64,000 nt of DNA from Deinococcus cellulosilyticus NBRC 106333 = KACC 11606 (GCF_007990775.1 NZ_BJXB01000004.1:62001-126000), one strand, 5' to 3'. Positions 7,408 to 16,599 are shown, numbered from the stretch's first letter. Made by a program: numbers and translations. Notes: generated by a model not told the origin, from the sequence alone.

Positions 7408-7827
7408 ATGAAAGTTCGCGATGTCATGACGCCGCATCCCATCACGGTGTCTCCAGAAACGTCTGTGCCAGAGGCCATGCAGCTGCTCAAAAACCACGGT
7501 TTCCGCCGTCTGCCTGTTGTGGAGCACGGTGAACTGGTGGGCATCGTGACCGACAGGGACCTCAGGGAAGCCATGCCCTCCCGGGCCACCACCCTCTCCA
7601 TGTGGGAACTGCATTACCTGCTCGCAAAACTGCAGGTGTCTGAAGTGATGACCGAAGAGGTGATCACCATCCGTCCGCACATGGAACTCCGTGCTGCTGC
7701 AGAACTGATGCTGGCCCACAAAATCGGGGGCCTTCCGGTGGTCAGTGTGCTGGGCCATGTGATCGGGATCATCACCATCACCGAGGTGCTCAGGGCTTTT
7801 GTGCAGCAGGACATTGCTGCGGTCTGA
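7408..7827 (+). CDS. CBS-domain pair protein
   Basis: A 139-residue protein made of two CBS motifs (Bateman module). The first is VRDVMTPHPITVSPETSVPE with GFRRLPVVEHGELVGIVTDR. The second is VSEVMTEEVITIRPHMELRA with IGGLPVVSVLGHVIGIITIT. Such stand-alone pairs bind adenine nucleotides (AMP, ATP, NAD or cyclic dinucleotides) and report energy state. ATG 7408 follows ACAGGAGGAACGTCC. It is followed 43 bases later by a second CBS gene, and both probably share the promoter at 7344-7375. Confidence 0.92.
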   Translation: MKVRDVMTPHPITVSPETSVPEAMQLLKNHGFRRLPVVEHGELVGIVTDRDLREAMPSRATTLSMWELHYLLAKLQVSEVMTEEVITIRPHMELRAAAELMLAHKIGGLPVVSVLGHVIGIITITEVLRAFVQQDIAAV

Positions 7828-7870
7828 CCCTCAACCTCCATCCTGAAAAGTCCTCGAAAGGAGGCCACCG

Positions 7871-8302
7871 ATGAAAGTTGCTGACTGCATGAGCAGAAAC
7901 CCCCTCACCGCCCACCCCTCCATGACTGCCAGCGAAGCGTGGTACAAACTGAAGACCAGTGTGCTGCATGTGCTTCCGGTGGTCGATGACACGGGCCTGA
8001 TTGGCATCATCAAGCTGGCAGACCTTGAAGAATTCGCCCAGAAGCGCTCCAGCTACCATGCCCCGGAATTCCTGGTGGGTGAGTACCTGCTGGAAGGCCT
8101 GCTGGTGGGAGACGTGATGCGCGCTCCGACAGCCACAGTGCATCCAAGCGACGCTCTGGAAACCGCTGCCCAGGAGATGCTGCGCCACAAGATTCTGGGC
8201 CTTCCCGTGGTGGAAGACCACTGGCGTCTGGTGGGTGTGATCACCGTGTCAGACCTGCTGGAGGTGTTTGCCACCCACCGTTTTCTGTCCCTTCCGGGCT
8301 AA
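7871..8302 (+). CDS. CBS-domain pair protein
   Basis: A 143-residue protein with two CBS motifs: VADCMSRNPLTAHPSMTASE with VLHVLPVVDDTGLIGIIKLA, and VGDVMRAPTATVHPSDALET with ILGLPVVEDHWRLVGVITVS. It is a paralogue of the gene before it and of the one at 15722; all three are stand-alone nucleotide-sensing modules. ATG 7871 follows GAAAGGAGGCCACCG. A terminator follows at 8347. It may pair with its neighbour as a heterodimer, which is a guess from their adjacency. Confidence 0.92.
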   Translation: MKVADCMSRNPLTAHPSMTASEAWYKLKTSVLHVLPVVDDTGLIGIIKLADLEEFAQKRSSYHAPEFLVGEYLLEGLLVGDVMRAPTATVHPSDALETAAQEMLRHKILGLPVVEDHWRLVGVITVSDLLEVFATHRFLSLPG

Positions 8303-8346
8303 CAGAACAGTTTGTGGGACCAGGGCAGAACATGTTGCAAAATTGA

Positions 8347-8378
8347 ACCTCCAGAAAGATGTTCTGGAGGTCTTTTTG
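8347..8378 (+). terminator. Rho-independent terminator between convergent genes
   Basis: ACCTCCAGAA (8347-8356) and TTCTGGAGGT (8362-8371) form a 10-base-pair stem with a 5-base loop, followed by CTTTTTG. It ends the CBS gene pair just before the convergent GH43 gene. Confidence 0.9.
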
Positions 8379-8397
8379 TGTTGCAAACAGAAAGAGG

Positions 8398-9849
8398 TCA
8401 GCGCACGAACACAAAACGCCAGCTCTGGGCCGGGTGGTTGTTCACGCTCCAGGTGCGCACGTCTGTTCCCGGAGCGGTGCCTGCACCTGCGTTGTCCATG
8501 GCGAGCCCTGTTTGCTGTCCGACCAGCCTGAAGTAACCTGCACCCATGTCGTCCAGTCGCCAGTTCTGGGAGAAGAGGCCATTGCAGGTCCACAGCCGGA
8601 CATCTGCACCCGGGGTGCTGGAGCCGTTTTCGATGTCCAGGCACAGGTCTTTTGCACCAACCATGCTGCGCAGGCGGTAGAATCCGGAGGTCACACTTTC
8701 CACCTTGAATTCCTGGGCGGCATTGCTGTTGCAGGTCCACTGGCGCACGTTGGTTCCTGCAGTGGTCCCTGCATTCTCCACATCCAGGCACAGGCGGTTC
8801 ACCGAGTTGATCAGCCTGTAGTTGCTGCCGACCTGCACGTTCACTTTCTGTTCGTTCTCCAGGGGCCAGCCGTCTGCCGTCCAGTCGAGCCTCCTGAGGG
8901 CCATTTTGGGGGCTCCTCCTGCTGTGGTGTCGTAATAGTGGTGCAGGAAGTAGTCCACACCCCCTTCCTGGTACACGTCACCGCCGCCCTGGCCGCGCTC
9001 GTTTCCCTGATCGGCCAGCAGCAGGGTGCCTCCGCCCTGATCGAGCCTCACGCCATTGCGGTCGTAATAAGGTCCAGTGATGGAGGTTGCGCGGCCCATT
9101 GCCGTTTTGTAGGTGCTGTCCAGCAGTTTGCAGCACAGATCCCAGGAGACAAACAGGTAATAGTAGCTGCCCTTCTTGAAAATGGAGCTGGCTTCCACAG
9201 GGTTTCCAGAGACGTTGGTGCGGTTGGCGATGGTGTAGACGCTGCCGGTCAGTGAGGTCATGCTGCTCATCTTCTGGATCTTGATGCCCGAAAAGAACGA
9301 TCCCCAGGACATATACCAGCCCACACTGCTGTCCCAGTGCACGTTGGCATCGATGGCGTTGAAGTCGGTGGTGGTCTCCGAGGAGCGCAGAATGGCCCCG
9401 TGGTCGGTCCAGGAGGTGGGGCTGCAGGGGTTGGTGCTGCTGGCCACCCCGATGGCCGAATTGCGGGTCCCGAACTGGCTGGCGGAATAGTACAGGTAGT
9501 ACCTTCGGTCGGTTCCGTTGTAGACCACTTCGGGGGCCCAGATGTTTTTCACCTGGTACTGGTCCCTGGTCCACTGGGGCACCGGGATTTCTCCGATGGT
9601 GCTCCAGCTTCCGGTCATGCCGCCACTGGAGCGGTGCACCAGCACCCCTCCGGGATTGCTGGTGGTGCGTTCAATTCCGGTGGAGAAGCTGCAATAGGTG
9701 CTTCCCGCCTTGATCATTCCAGGGTCATGGGAACCCAGGTCTCCGGTCAGTACCAGACCAGTCTGGGGGGTGATCTCCTGTGTGGAGGGGGTCAGGCTGG
9801 CGCAGGACACCAGTGCGGACGTCAGCAACAGTAGAGGGTGCAGTTTCAT
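8398..9849 (-). CDS. GH43 arabinanase-like lipoprotein with ricin-type lectin domain
   Basis: A 483-residue protein. The N-terminus is a lipoprotein signal (LLLLTSALVSC, Cys16). Residues about 30-330 form a five-bladed GH43 propeller: SHDPGMIK with the general base Asp42, NIWAPEVVYNG, DANVHWD, and NPVEASSIFKKGSYYYLF with the likely catalytic Glu. This pattern fits endo-1,5-alpha-arabinanases. Residues about 340-483 are a ricin B/CBM13 domain with three repeats (RLCLDVENAG, DLCLDIENGS, GLAMDNAGAG, each followed by a QxW-like motif). It probably cuts arabinan at the cell surface. ATG 9849 follows AAAGGACCAC; an earlier Met has no such site. Confidence 0.88.
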   Translation of the reverse strand: MKLHPLLLLTSALVSCASLTPSTQEITPQTGLVLTGDLGSHDPGMIKAGSTYCSFSTGIERTTSNPGGVLVHRSSGGMTGSWSTIGEIPVPQWTRDQYQVKNIWAPEVVYNGTDRRYYLYYSASQFGTRNSAIGVASSTNPCSPTSWTDHGAILRSSETTTDFNAIDANVHWDSSVGWYMSWGSFFSGIKIQKMSSMTSLTGSVYTIANRTNVSGNPVEASSIFKKGSYYYLFVSWDLCCKLLDSTYKTAMGRATSITGPYYDRNGVRLDQGGGTLLLADQGNERGQGGGDVYQEGGVDYFLHHYYDTTAGGAPKMALRRLDWTADGWPLENEQKVNVQVGSNYRLINSVNRLCLDVENAGTTAGTNVRQWTCNSNAAQEFKVESVTSGFYRLRSMVGAKDLCLDIENGSSTPGADVRLWTCNGLFSQNWRLDDMGAGYFRLVGQQTGLAMDNAGAGTAPGTDVRTWSVNNHPAQSWRFVFVR

Positions 9850-10260
9850 GTGGTCCTTTCTGAACACACAGGACCGTCCAGAGCAGAGGACAGCTTCATC
9901 TTCTGGAGGACCTGTTCAGGATGGAGGGGCTTCACGGAAACGGAAGTCCGGAAGCTTGAGGAGATTTTGTGAACGATAACAGCCTAACATGGCCTTTTAA
10001 CAGTGTCAACAGTCCAAACCTTCATGGAAAAAAGTTGTTCCAAAGCATATTTTTTCAAACTGGCCCCAGAAGCAGATGGTTTGATTTTGCAAAAAATCAT
10101 GTTAATATTGTGATCGCTCACTATCTGTCATCCTGAGACTTCAGGGGTTCAGTCCCCATTTCCCAGTCCTGTACGCTGGACATTTGCAAAGACCCCACAT
10201 CCTGCAGGAAGGCATCCTGATCAGGATTTCCTGTTACACCTGCACCAGAAAGGAAAGATC
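9850..10260. other. Divergent intergenic region with two GTGANCG-type elements
   Basis: This 411-base, AT-richer region separates the leftward GH43 gene from the rightward aldo/keto reductase. GTGAACGATAAC (9969-9980) and GTGATCGCTCAC (10110-10121) are related, CG-centred near-palindromes of the kind bound by LacI/GalR-type repressors, one nearer to each gene. No coding frame in it is convincing, and no repressor gene lies alongside. Confidence 0.4.
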
Positions 10261-11226
10261 ATGCAAAAAAGAACACTTGGCCGCACCGGCCTGCAAGTCA
10301 CCGAAATTGGATATGGGGCCTGGGGCATCGGACAGAGCATGTGGATCGGTGCCGAGGACGACGAAAGCCTCAAGGCCCTCAGCCGTTTCGTGGAACTCGG
10401 CGGCAACTTCATTGACACTGCCCTGGTCTATGGCGACGGACACAGCGAACGGCTGGTGGGACAGGTGGTGCAGCAACACCCCCATGTGCTGGTCGCCACC
10501 AAAATCCCACCCAGAAATTTCCTGTGGCCCGCCCGCAAAGACACCTCTGCACAGGAAACCTACCCTGCAGAGCATGTGATTCAGTGCACCGAGCGCAGCC
10601 TGAAAGACCTGGGGCTGCCCCACATCGACCTGCAGCAGTTCCACGTCTGGGATGATGGCTGGACCGATGAAGGCGACTGGAAAGACGCCATTGACCAGCT
10701 CAAGAAAGACGGCAAAATCCGTCACTTTGGCATCTCCATCAATGACCACCAGGCCAACAATGGGGTGAAACTGGTGGAGTCCGGGAAGGTGGACACGGTG
10801 CAGGTGATTTACAACGTGTTTGACCAGAGCCCGCAGGACCGTCTGCTGGACGCCTGTCTGGAGCACAATGTGGGGGTCATTGTGCGGGTGGCCCTCGATG
10901 AAGGGGGCCTGACGGGCAAAATCACTCCTGAAACCGTGTTCCCCGAAGGGGACTGGCGCAACCACTACTTCGGTGGGAACCGCAAGGCCGAGCTGCAGGA
11001 GCACCTGCAGGCCATTGAAAAGGATCTGGGCATCCGTACGGACCAGCTTCCTGAAACAGCCTTGCGTTTTGTGCTGTCCCACAAAGCGGTGTCCACCGTG
11101 ATTGTGGGCATGCGCAGTGTAGGCAACGTGGAGCGCAACGTGACCATTGCAGATGGCAAGGGGCTTCCTGCAGATCAGGTCCAGAAGCTCTACAACCACC
11201 GCTGGGACCGCAACTGGTACATCTAG
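10261..11226 (+). CDS. Aldo/keto reductase
   Basis: A 321-residue TIM-barrel oxidoreductase using NADPH. Motifs: RTLGRTGLQVTEIGYGAWGI at the N-terminus, FIDTALVYGDGHSE with the catalytic Asp and Tyr, ATKIPP with the Lys, and LQQFHVWDD with the His, giving the full Asp-Tyr-Lys-His tetrad. The C-terminal PETALRFVLSHKAVSTVIVG is the usual cofactor-binding segment. ATG 10261 follows AGAAAGGAAAGATC. It may reduce a sugar or aldehyde; the substrate is not evident, though the GH43 gene next door and the shared operator-like elements suggest pentose metabolism. Confidence 0.93.
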   Translation: MQKRTLGRTGLQVTEIGYGAWGIGQSMWIGAEDDESLKALSRFVELGGNFIDTALVYGDGHSERLVGQVVQQHPHVLVATKIPPRNFLWPARKDTSAQETYPAEHVIQCTERSLKDLGLPHIDLQQFHVWDDGWTDEGDWKDAIDQLKKDGKIRHFGISINDHQANNGVKLVESGKVDTVQVIYNVFDQSPQDRLLDACLEHNVGVIVRVALDEGGLTGKITPETVFPEGDWRNHYFGGNRKAELQEHLQAIEKDLGIRTDQLPETALRFVLSHKAVSTVIVGMRSVGNVERNVTIADGKGLPADQVQKLYNHRWDRNWYI

Positions 11227-11338
11227 TGCATGTTCACAGCTGAGCGTTCACAGCAAAAAAAGACATTCTGAACGGGAAAAATCATCCAGAGTCACCCATC
11301 AAAAGGCAACAAGGTGCTCTGGGGTGAACTGCACAGCA

Positions 11339-11364
11339 GGAGGCTTCTTGTGAAGCCTCCTTTT
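11339..11364 (+). terminator. Rho-independent terminator after aldo/keto reductase
   Basis: GGAGGCTTC (11339-11347) and GAAGCCTCC (11352-11360) form a 9-base-pair stem with loop TTGT, followed by TTTT. Confidence 0.85.
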
Positions 11365-11448
11365 CAAAAACCAGCTTGACCTGCCAAATGCTTCGTGCTT
11401 CTCTGCCAGCCCTCTGAAACGGACACAAAAAAAACCTGTTCCAAACCC

Positions 11449-11454
11449 TATAAT
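11449..11454 (+). promoter_or_regulatory. -10 box (TATAAT) before the SARP-peptidase gene
   Basis: A perfect TATAAT sits 11 bases before the GTG at 11466. No good -35 hexamer lies 17 bases upstream. The spacing predicts a transcript start near 11461, that is, a very short or absent leader, a style common in Deinococcus. Confidence 0.5.
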
Positions 11455-11465
11455 CCCTGATAGGA

Positions 11466-14400
11466 GTGATCAGGCCATCCATGTCCATCCCAGAATCCCT
11501 GTCCGGTGAGGTGCTCCGAGCAGCCCTGCTTTCCCTGTTGACCCTGTGCAAAAAACCTGTGATTCTGCTGGTGGCCCCTGGTGGTTACGGCAAAACCGTG
11601 GCTGTGGCCCAGTGGATGCGCACCCAGAAGGACCCTTGCGTGTGGGTGACGGAGCGTGCCCTCAGCACAACCGGGGAACGTTTGCTGCAGGAAATCTGCA
11701 GGCAGTTGCGAGGCCTCCAGAAGTTGCCCCCTGTGGACTCCCGTGTCACCCTGGAAGATGTGCTTTTGCTGCTGGACAGGCAGCGGGATGTGCCTGTCAA
11801 ACTGGTGTTTGATGGCCTGGATGGGGCCTCCCGAGAAACGATGCTGCTGCTGGCCAGACTGTGCAGGGGCATGCCAGCAGGGCATCAGGTGGTGCTGTGT
11901 TGCCGTTCTCCCAGGCTGGAGGGCTTCCAGCAGCTGTTCATCAAGCAGCAGGTGGAGGTCTTCACGGCAGAACACCTGGCTTTTTCTGTGCAGGAATGCA
12001 CACGGGTGGTGGGACGGCCTTACACGCAGCGTGAGTACGAAAGAAGCCGGGGGTGGTGCCAGGAGGTCTGCCACCAGCATCAGTCCCAGTTTGTTTATGA
12101 CCCGAAAGCCTACATTGAGGAACTGGCCCTGGAACTTGATGAAGCAGTGGCTCCGGCCCTGCCTTTGCTGCTGCAGAGAGACGTTTGGTGCGAATCGGAT
12201 TTTCCGCAACCCGAAACCCTGTGGAAACTGCTGGAGTCTGGGGTGCCGCTGCTTCCTGTGGATCTGCTGCACTACCAGTTGCATCCCCTCTTGCAGGAAT
12301 GGCTGCTGGACCAGCATCAGGGGGACGCGGACCTCCCCACCGGAGACCTGGATCTGGGGGTGGCTTTGCAGATGGTGCGACGTCTGGTGGCCAGTGACCA
12401 GCTGGAAACCCTGATGCCGTGGCTGGACCGAACCGTGCGGGAGTGGCTCAGGCAGGACCAGTTCGATGCCATCGTGACGGTGCTGGAAACCCTGGACGTG
12501 CAAACCCTCTCGCCTTTTTTGCGCACGGCCCTTGCAGAAGCCCACCTGAACCTGGCCCATGTGGACCTCAGTGAACGCATGCTGCTGGATCAGGTGCAAG
12601 ATGGGCTTCCCACTTCACGCACCTTCGCCAATCTGGCCCTGATTGCCCTGCGCCGGGACCGCCTGGATGAAGCAAAGTCCATGCTGGATCAGGGAAAACT
12701 GGTGGCGATGGATGCAGAAGATGAACTGTGGGTCACCGGACTGGAAGTGTACCACCAGTTGCGCATTTCCAATGTTCAGCGGGCCGTGGAGCTGGCAGAT
12801 TTCTGCGTGACCCTGGCCCGCAGCACCGGACTGCAGGAAATGCTGATCCTCAGCCATTGCCGCATGGCTTACGTGGAGCGCATCCGGCAGAACCCCAGAG
12901 GGGTGGAGTACCACACCGGAGAGGCCCTGCGTTTCGCCCTGCATCAGGGTCTGGTGCACAAGGCCGCCATTGCCGTGAATGCCCTGGCAGACCAGCAAAA
13001 AGACCTCGGGCTCTACCAGAAGGCCCTGGAGAACATCACCACCGCCATTGGGGGCATGCACAGCAAACACCCTTACACGGGGGTGATGTACGGCACCCGT
13101 GGGCTGATCTTCACGGAGATGGGCAACTTTGAAGAGGCCCTCAGGGACCTGCAGGAAAGCCAGCGGCTCCTTCACCTGCACCACAACCACCATGCAGCCA
13201 TGCTGCCTGCGGCTTTCATCACGTACTGCCTGTACAGGCTGGGACATTTTGAGGAGCTGAACCGGCACTTCCAGGCTTTCGATGACCATGTGCAGCTCAA
13301 TCCCAGCCCCAACAACCAGGATGGCAGGCTGGATTACCACCCGCTGGCAAGTTGCATCTGCCACTACGCCAACGGCAAGAAGCGTGAAGCCCTGCAGGCC
13401 CTGGAGGAAGTGGTGGTGTCGGAGCGCAACAGCTGGCTGGACTCGGTGCTGCTGGCCCAGTTGTTCCGCTGCAAGATCAAGCATGAATTGAAAGAGGTGC
13501 ACCAGAAGGACGCGGACCTGCTCATGCGGATCATCGAAAGCCGGGACACCGGGGTGATGGTCGGCATGTACTACGATGAATTTTCTGGAGTGCTGGACCA
13601 TTTCATTGAGCGGGGATGGCATGCCCGGACCCTGCAGGAACTGGTGCAGCACCGCCAACCCCACTTCAACCCCATCCAGAAGATCCGCATTGAAATGCTG
13701 GGCAAACCCCGCCTTTTGATCGGGGACAGGGAAGTCAAGATCCCCAACAATTATCCGGCCATGGCCCTGATCTACCTGCATTTGCACCGGGGGTCTTTTT
13801 CCACCACCCTGCGCATGACCGACCACCTGTGGCGCGAGGACCTGCAGGAACGCAAAGCCCGCAGCAACCGGGCGTCAGCGGCCTGTTCCATGCTCAAGAA
13901 AGTCCTGCGGGACTTTGACGCCACTTATGAAGACCTGGTGATCAAGGACCCCAGGGAGGGATTGCAGCTCAACGAAAAGTTCGAGGTCACCTCCGACCTT
14001 GATCCCTACCTTCACCCACAAAACCTGGGGCTTGATGAGCAACTGGAGTTGCTGCAAAAACTGGTGGAATTGCACAGGTTGCCTGGCATGTTCTTCGGGA
14101 CCATCACCACCGACTGGGCTGAATCCGTCCGGGAGCAGATCCGCGAGGCGGCCACCGACATGGCCCGCATGCTGGCCGAGGACCGCGCCCTCAGGGGAGA
14201 CCACCTTCAGGCCCTGGAGTTGCTGGAAATGGGCCTGCAGATTGATCCTCATGCCTTCGAATTGATGGAACAGGCCATCAACTACGCCCGCACAGCAAGA
14301 CAATTCGAACGTGCTGCCGACCTCGGCCAGCGGCTCAGTGAGGTTGTGGGAAAGGACCTGTCCCTGCGTCATCAGCTGGTGCACCATCCTGTGGAAGTCC

Positions 14401-15380
14401 TTGGCACTTTCACCCTTCACCAGTTGCTGCTGGGGATGGACCTCCGGTTGCAACCTGACTGCAATTCAGGCACGCTGGTGTCCAATGAGCTGGAAAGTGC
14501 ACCTTTCACCTCCATGATCCTCTCCTGGAATGGTGCAGCACCTGCAGGGTCCACCCTTGAAGTTGCAGTGCGGGTCAAAATCGCTGGAGAGTGGAGCGGC
14601 TTTTACTCTTACGGCCAGTGGAGTGAAGCCAACCGGGCCAGCACCCCCCCCAGAAAAGACCCGCATGGTCACATGGACACCGATGTGCTGAAACTGTACA
14701 GTCCGGCCACCTGCTACCAGTACCGGGTGACTTTCAACCGACTGGAAGGTGCTCCCTCCCCTGCCCTGTGGCAGATGACCGTGCTGACCACGGGGGAGGA
14801 GCCTCTCCCCTCCAGCCACACTTCCGACCAGACCACCTGGGGAACAGAGCTCCAGGTGCCCTCCATGTCTCAGTTGACGTTTGAGGAAGGGGCTGGATGG
14901 TGCAGCCCCACCTGCCTGAAAATGGTCTTTGGGCACCACGGGGTGAAGGTCAGCGTTCCAGAACTTGCCCAGCGGGTGTACGACAGCACCTACCGGGGCA
15001 CAGGCAACTGGGTATTCAACACGGCTGCTGCAGCGGCGTACGGCCTGCGCGGGTATGTGCACCGCCTGACGGGCCTGCCTGAAGCCGAACACTTCATTGC
15101 CCGGGGCCTCCCTCTGGTCCTCAGCCTCAGCTGGAAAGAGGGGGAACTCACCGGTGCACCCCTCACCCGATCCACCGGGCACCTGATCCTGCTGGTGGGC
15201 TTCACCCGTGAGGGGCACCCCATCGTTCATGATCCTGCCGCACTGCGAATTGAGGACGTGCGCAGGGTGTATGACCGACTTGAGCTGGAGAAATTGTGGC
15301 TCAGACATTCACTGGGCATGTGTTACGTCATTGAACCCGTGGGGACCTCCCAGAACCAGAAAGCCCATCTGCTGCGCTGA
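11466..15380 (+). CDS. STAND ATPase-TPR-SARP regulator fused to a C39-like peptidase domain
   Basis: A 1304-residue protein in one uninterrupted frame. Residues 30-330: MalT-like STAND ATPase with Walker A APGGYGKT (37-44) and Walker B KLVFDGLD (about 112-119). Residues about 330-730: helical TPR-type repeats. Residues about 737-965: an OmpR-like winged helix plus BTAD domain, the SARP module. Residues about 970-1300: a beta-sandwich (EWSGFYSYGQWSEANR) followed by a papain-like C39 peptidase fold with GWCSPTCLKMV (Cys1146), TGHLILLVGF (His1239) and IVHDPA (Asp1256), a complete Cys-His-Asp set. In other bacteria this last unit is usually a separate, often exported, protein, so the fusion to a cytoplasmic regulator is odd. 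GTG 11466 and ATG 11481 are both possible starts. Confidence 0.85.
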   Translation: MIRPSMSIPESLSGEVLRAALLSLLTLCKKPVILLVAPGGYGKTVAVAQWMRTQKDPCVWVTERALSTTGERLLQEICRQLRGLQKLPPVDSRVTLEDVLLLLDRQRDVPVKLVFDGLDGASRETMLLLARLCRGMPAGHQVVLCCRSPRLEGFQQLFIKQQVEVFTAEHLAFSVQECTRVVGRPYTQREYERSRGWCQEVCHQHQSQFVYDPKAYIEELALELDEAVAPALPLLLQRDVWCESDFPQPETLWKLLESGVPLLPVDLLHYQLHPLLQEWLLDQHQGDADLPTGDLDLGVALQMVRRLVASDQLETLMPWLDRTVREWLRQDQFDAIVTVLETLDVQTLSPFLRTALAEAHLNLAHVDLSERMLLDQVQDGLPTSRTFANLALIALRRDRLDEAKSMLDQGKLVAMDAEDELWVTGLEVYHQLRISNVQRAVELADFCVTLARSTGLQEMLILSHCRMAYVERIRQNPRGVEYHTGEALRFALHQGLVHKAAIAVNALADQQKDLGLYQKALENITTAIGGMHSKHPYTGVMYGTRGLIFTEMGNFEEALRDLQESQRLLHLHHNHHAAMLPAAFITYCLYRLGHFEELNRHFQAFDDHVQLNPSPNNQDGRLDYHPLASCICHYANGKKREALQALEEVVVSERNSWLDSVLLAQLFRCKIKHELKEVHQKDADLLMRIIESRDTGVMVGMYYDEFSGVLDHFIERGWHARTLQELVQHRQPHFNPIQKIRIEMLGKPRLLIGDREVKIPNNYPAMALIYLHLHRGSFSTTLRMTDHLWREDLQERKARSNRASAACSMLKKVLRDFDATYEDLVIKDPREGLQLNEKFEVTSDLDPYLHPQNLGLDEQLELLQKLVELHRLPGMFFGTITTDWAESVREQIREAATDMARMLAEDRALRGDHLQALELLEMGLQIDPHAFELMEQAINYARTARQFERAADLGQRLSEVVGKDLSLRHQLVHHPVEVLGTFTLHQLLLGMDLRLQPDCNSGTLVSNELESAPFTSMILSWNGAAPAGSTLEVAVRVKIAGEWSGFYSYGQWSEANRASTPPRKDPHGHMDTDVLKLYSPATCYQYRVTFNRLEGAPSPALWQMTVLTTGEEPLPSSHTSDQTTWGTELQVPSMSQLTFEEGAGWCSPTCLKMVFGHHGVKVSVPELAQRVYDSTYRGTGNWVFNTAAAAAYGLRGYVHRLTGLPEAEHFIARGLPLVLSLSWKEGELTGAPLTRSTGHLILLVGFTREGHPIVHDPAALRIEDVRRVYDRLELEKLWLRHSLGMCYVIEPVGTSQNQKAHLLR

Positions 15381-15721
15381 GAAAGACACCATACGGATGC
15401 CTCAATTGGATGATCAGGTCATTCCCTCTGCGCTTTGAGACAGCAACAGACAAGGGAACCCAGAATCCACCCTGTTTAGAGGCCCCTGATGTCAGAACGG
15501 TCAGAGGTACAGTTCGCATTCATCTGGGAGAAACAGCAAGGTCTTCTTGCCTTTGGGGTCTGATTTGTTCCGTCTGACACAGCTTTGTGACCCAGTAATG
15601 CTCTCGTAATGCACACCCCTGAAACTCAATGCATCGAAAGAACCAATGTGGTGAGATCCCTGAGGTTCGGTTCGTGTTGCTCCACTGCCCTGTGCAGCAG
15701 AGCACCCAGGAGGCGAGAAAC
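15381..15721. other. Intergenic region before the CBS/ba3 oxidase operon
   Basis: No plausible gene lies here. The right-hand end carries the paired GTAAT repeat (listed separately) and the ribosome-binding site of the CBS gene. I see no clear terminator for the preceding large gene. Confidence 0.5.
15595..15626 (+). promoter_or_regulatory. SARP-type direct-repeat promoter, site 2
   Basis: GTAATG at 15595 and GTAATG at 15606 repeat with an 11-base period, preceded by CA as in site 1. The expected -10 position (15621) holds GAAACT, a poor match, so this promoter would depend on an activator. It would drive the CBS-cytochrome c-ba3 oxidase operon. Confidence 0.55.
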
Positions 15722-16168
15722 ATGCTGGTTCGAGAGCGCATGACCCAAAATCCAATGACTGTTGCACCTTCCACCCCCGCTCTGGAAGCCGCCGCTCGCC
15801 TGAAGGTCAGCCGCCTGCATGTGCTGCCCGTGGTTGAGAACGGCCAACTGGTTGGGGTCCTCAAAGACCGGGACCTGGAAGAGGCTGCAGCAAAACGTGC
15901 ACAGGAACAGGGCGACCACCTGCCTTATCTGGTGAGCCGCTTCCTGCTGCAGGACCTGAAGGTTCAGGACATCATGGCCCACAGCACCGCTGAGCTCTCT
16001 CCAGGCATGACCCTCCCTGAAGCTGCACGCCAGATGCTCAAGCATGGCGTGATGGGTCTGCCCGTGGTGCAAAACGGTGCGCTTGTCGGCGTGATCACCG
16101 TGACAGACCTGCTGGGTGCACTTGCAGAGCAGGAGAAAACCGAACAGACCCCCCAGGTGAACGCATGA
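15722..16168 (+). CDS. CBS-domain pair protein heading the ba3 oxidase operon
   Basis: A 148-residue protein with two CBS motifs: VRERMTQNPMTVAPSTPALE with RLHVLPVVENGQLVGVLKDR, and VQDIMAHSTAELSPGMTLPE with VMGLPVVQNGALVGVITVTD. It probably binds adenine nucleotides. ATG 15722 was chosen because CCAGGAGGCGAGAAAC lies just upstream; an in-frame Met 31 codons earlier lacks a site and would cover the GTAAT repeats. Its stop overlaps the likely start of the cytochrome c gene by 4 bases (ATGA), so it is translated together with respiratory genes, a sign that it reports energy charge to, or is controlled with, the terminal oxidase. Confidence 0.9.
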   Translation: MLVRERMTQNPMTVAPSTPALEAAARLKVSRLHVLPVVENGQLVGVLKDRDLEEAAAKRAQEQGDHLPYLVSRFLLQDLKVQDIMAHSTAELSPGMTLPEAARQMLKHGVMGLPVVQNGALVGVITVTDLLGALAEQEKTEQTPQVNA

Positions 16169-16551
16169 TTGCCACACTTCACGAAAGGACATCCAGAACC
16201 CCCATGCACAAGACCCTCTTGCTTCTTCTGATTGCCTCTGCCACCTCGATGGCCCTGGCCGCTGACCCCAAAGGCAACGCGGCCAGCGGAAAAAACCTGT
16301 ACTCCTCCACCTGCCAGATGTGCCACGGAGACAAAGGACAGGGGATGGTGGGCCCCAAACTGTCTGGCCCTGTGTCCAAATGGAAATTTGCGGACTTCAA
16401 GAAGACCCTGGTGAAAGGGGTGAATCCCAGCAAGAAAACGCTGGCAGCCACCATGCCCAGGTATGACAAAACGCCTTTTATGGGCACAGGCAAACCCCCA
16501 ACAGACCAGCAGATGGCCGACGTGCTTGCCTACCTGAAAACCCTGAAATAA
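16165..16551 (+). CDS. Class I cytochrome c, single haem
   Basis: A protein of 128 residues (or 115 from ATG 16204) with a signal peptide (KTLLLLLIASATSMALA). The haem-binding motif CQMCH lies shortly after the mature N-terminus, and the sixth ligand is probably in the later AATMPRYDKTPFMG region. It should shuttle electrons on the outer face of the membrane to the ba3 oxidase encoded next. ATG 16165 overlaps the CBS stop and follows AGGTGAACGC, so I prefer it; ATG 16204 would give a more typical signal peptide but a weaker ribosome site. Confidence 0.9.
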   Translation: MIATLHERTSRTPMHKTLLLLLIASATSMALAADPKGNAASGKNLYSSTCQMCHGDKGQGMVGPKLSGPVSKWKFADFKKTLVKGVNPSKKTLAATMPRYDKTPFMGTGKPPTDQQMADVLAYLKTLK

Positions 16552-16599
16552 CGCCCCTGATGCCCAGAGACCCTGGGCTTTTCAACTGTGGAGGAAGAA

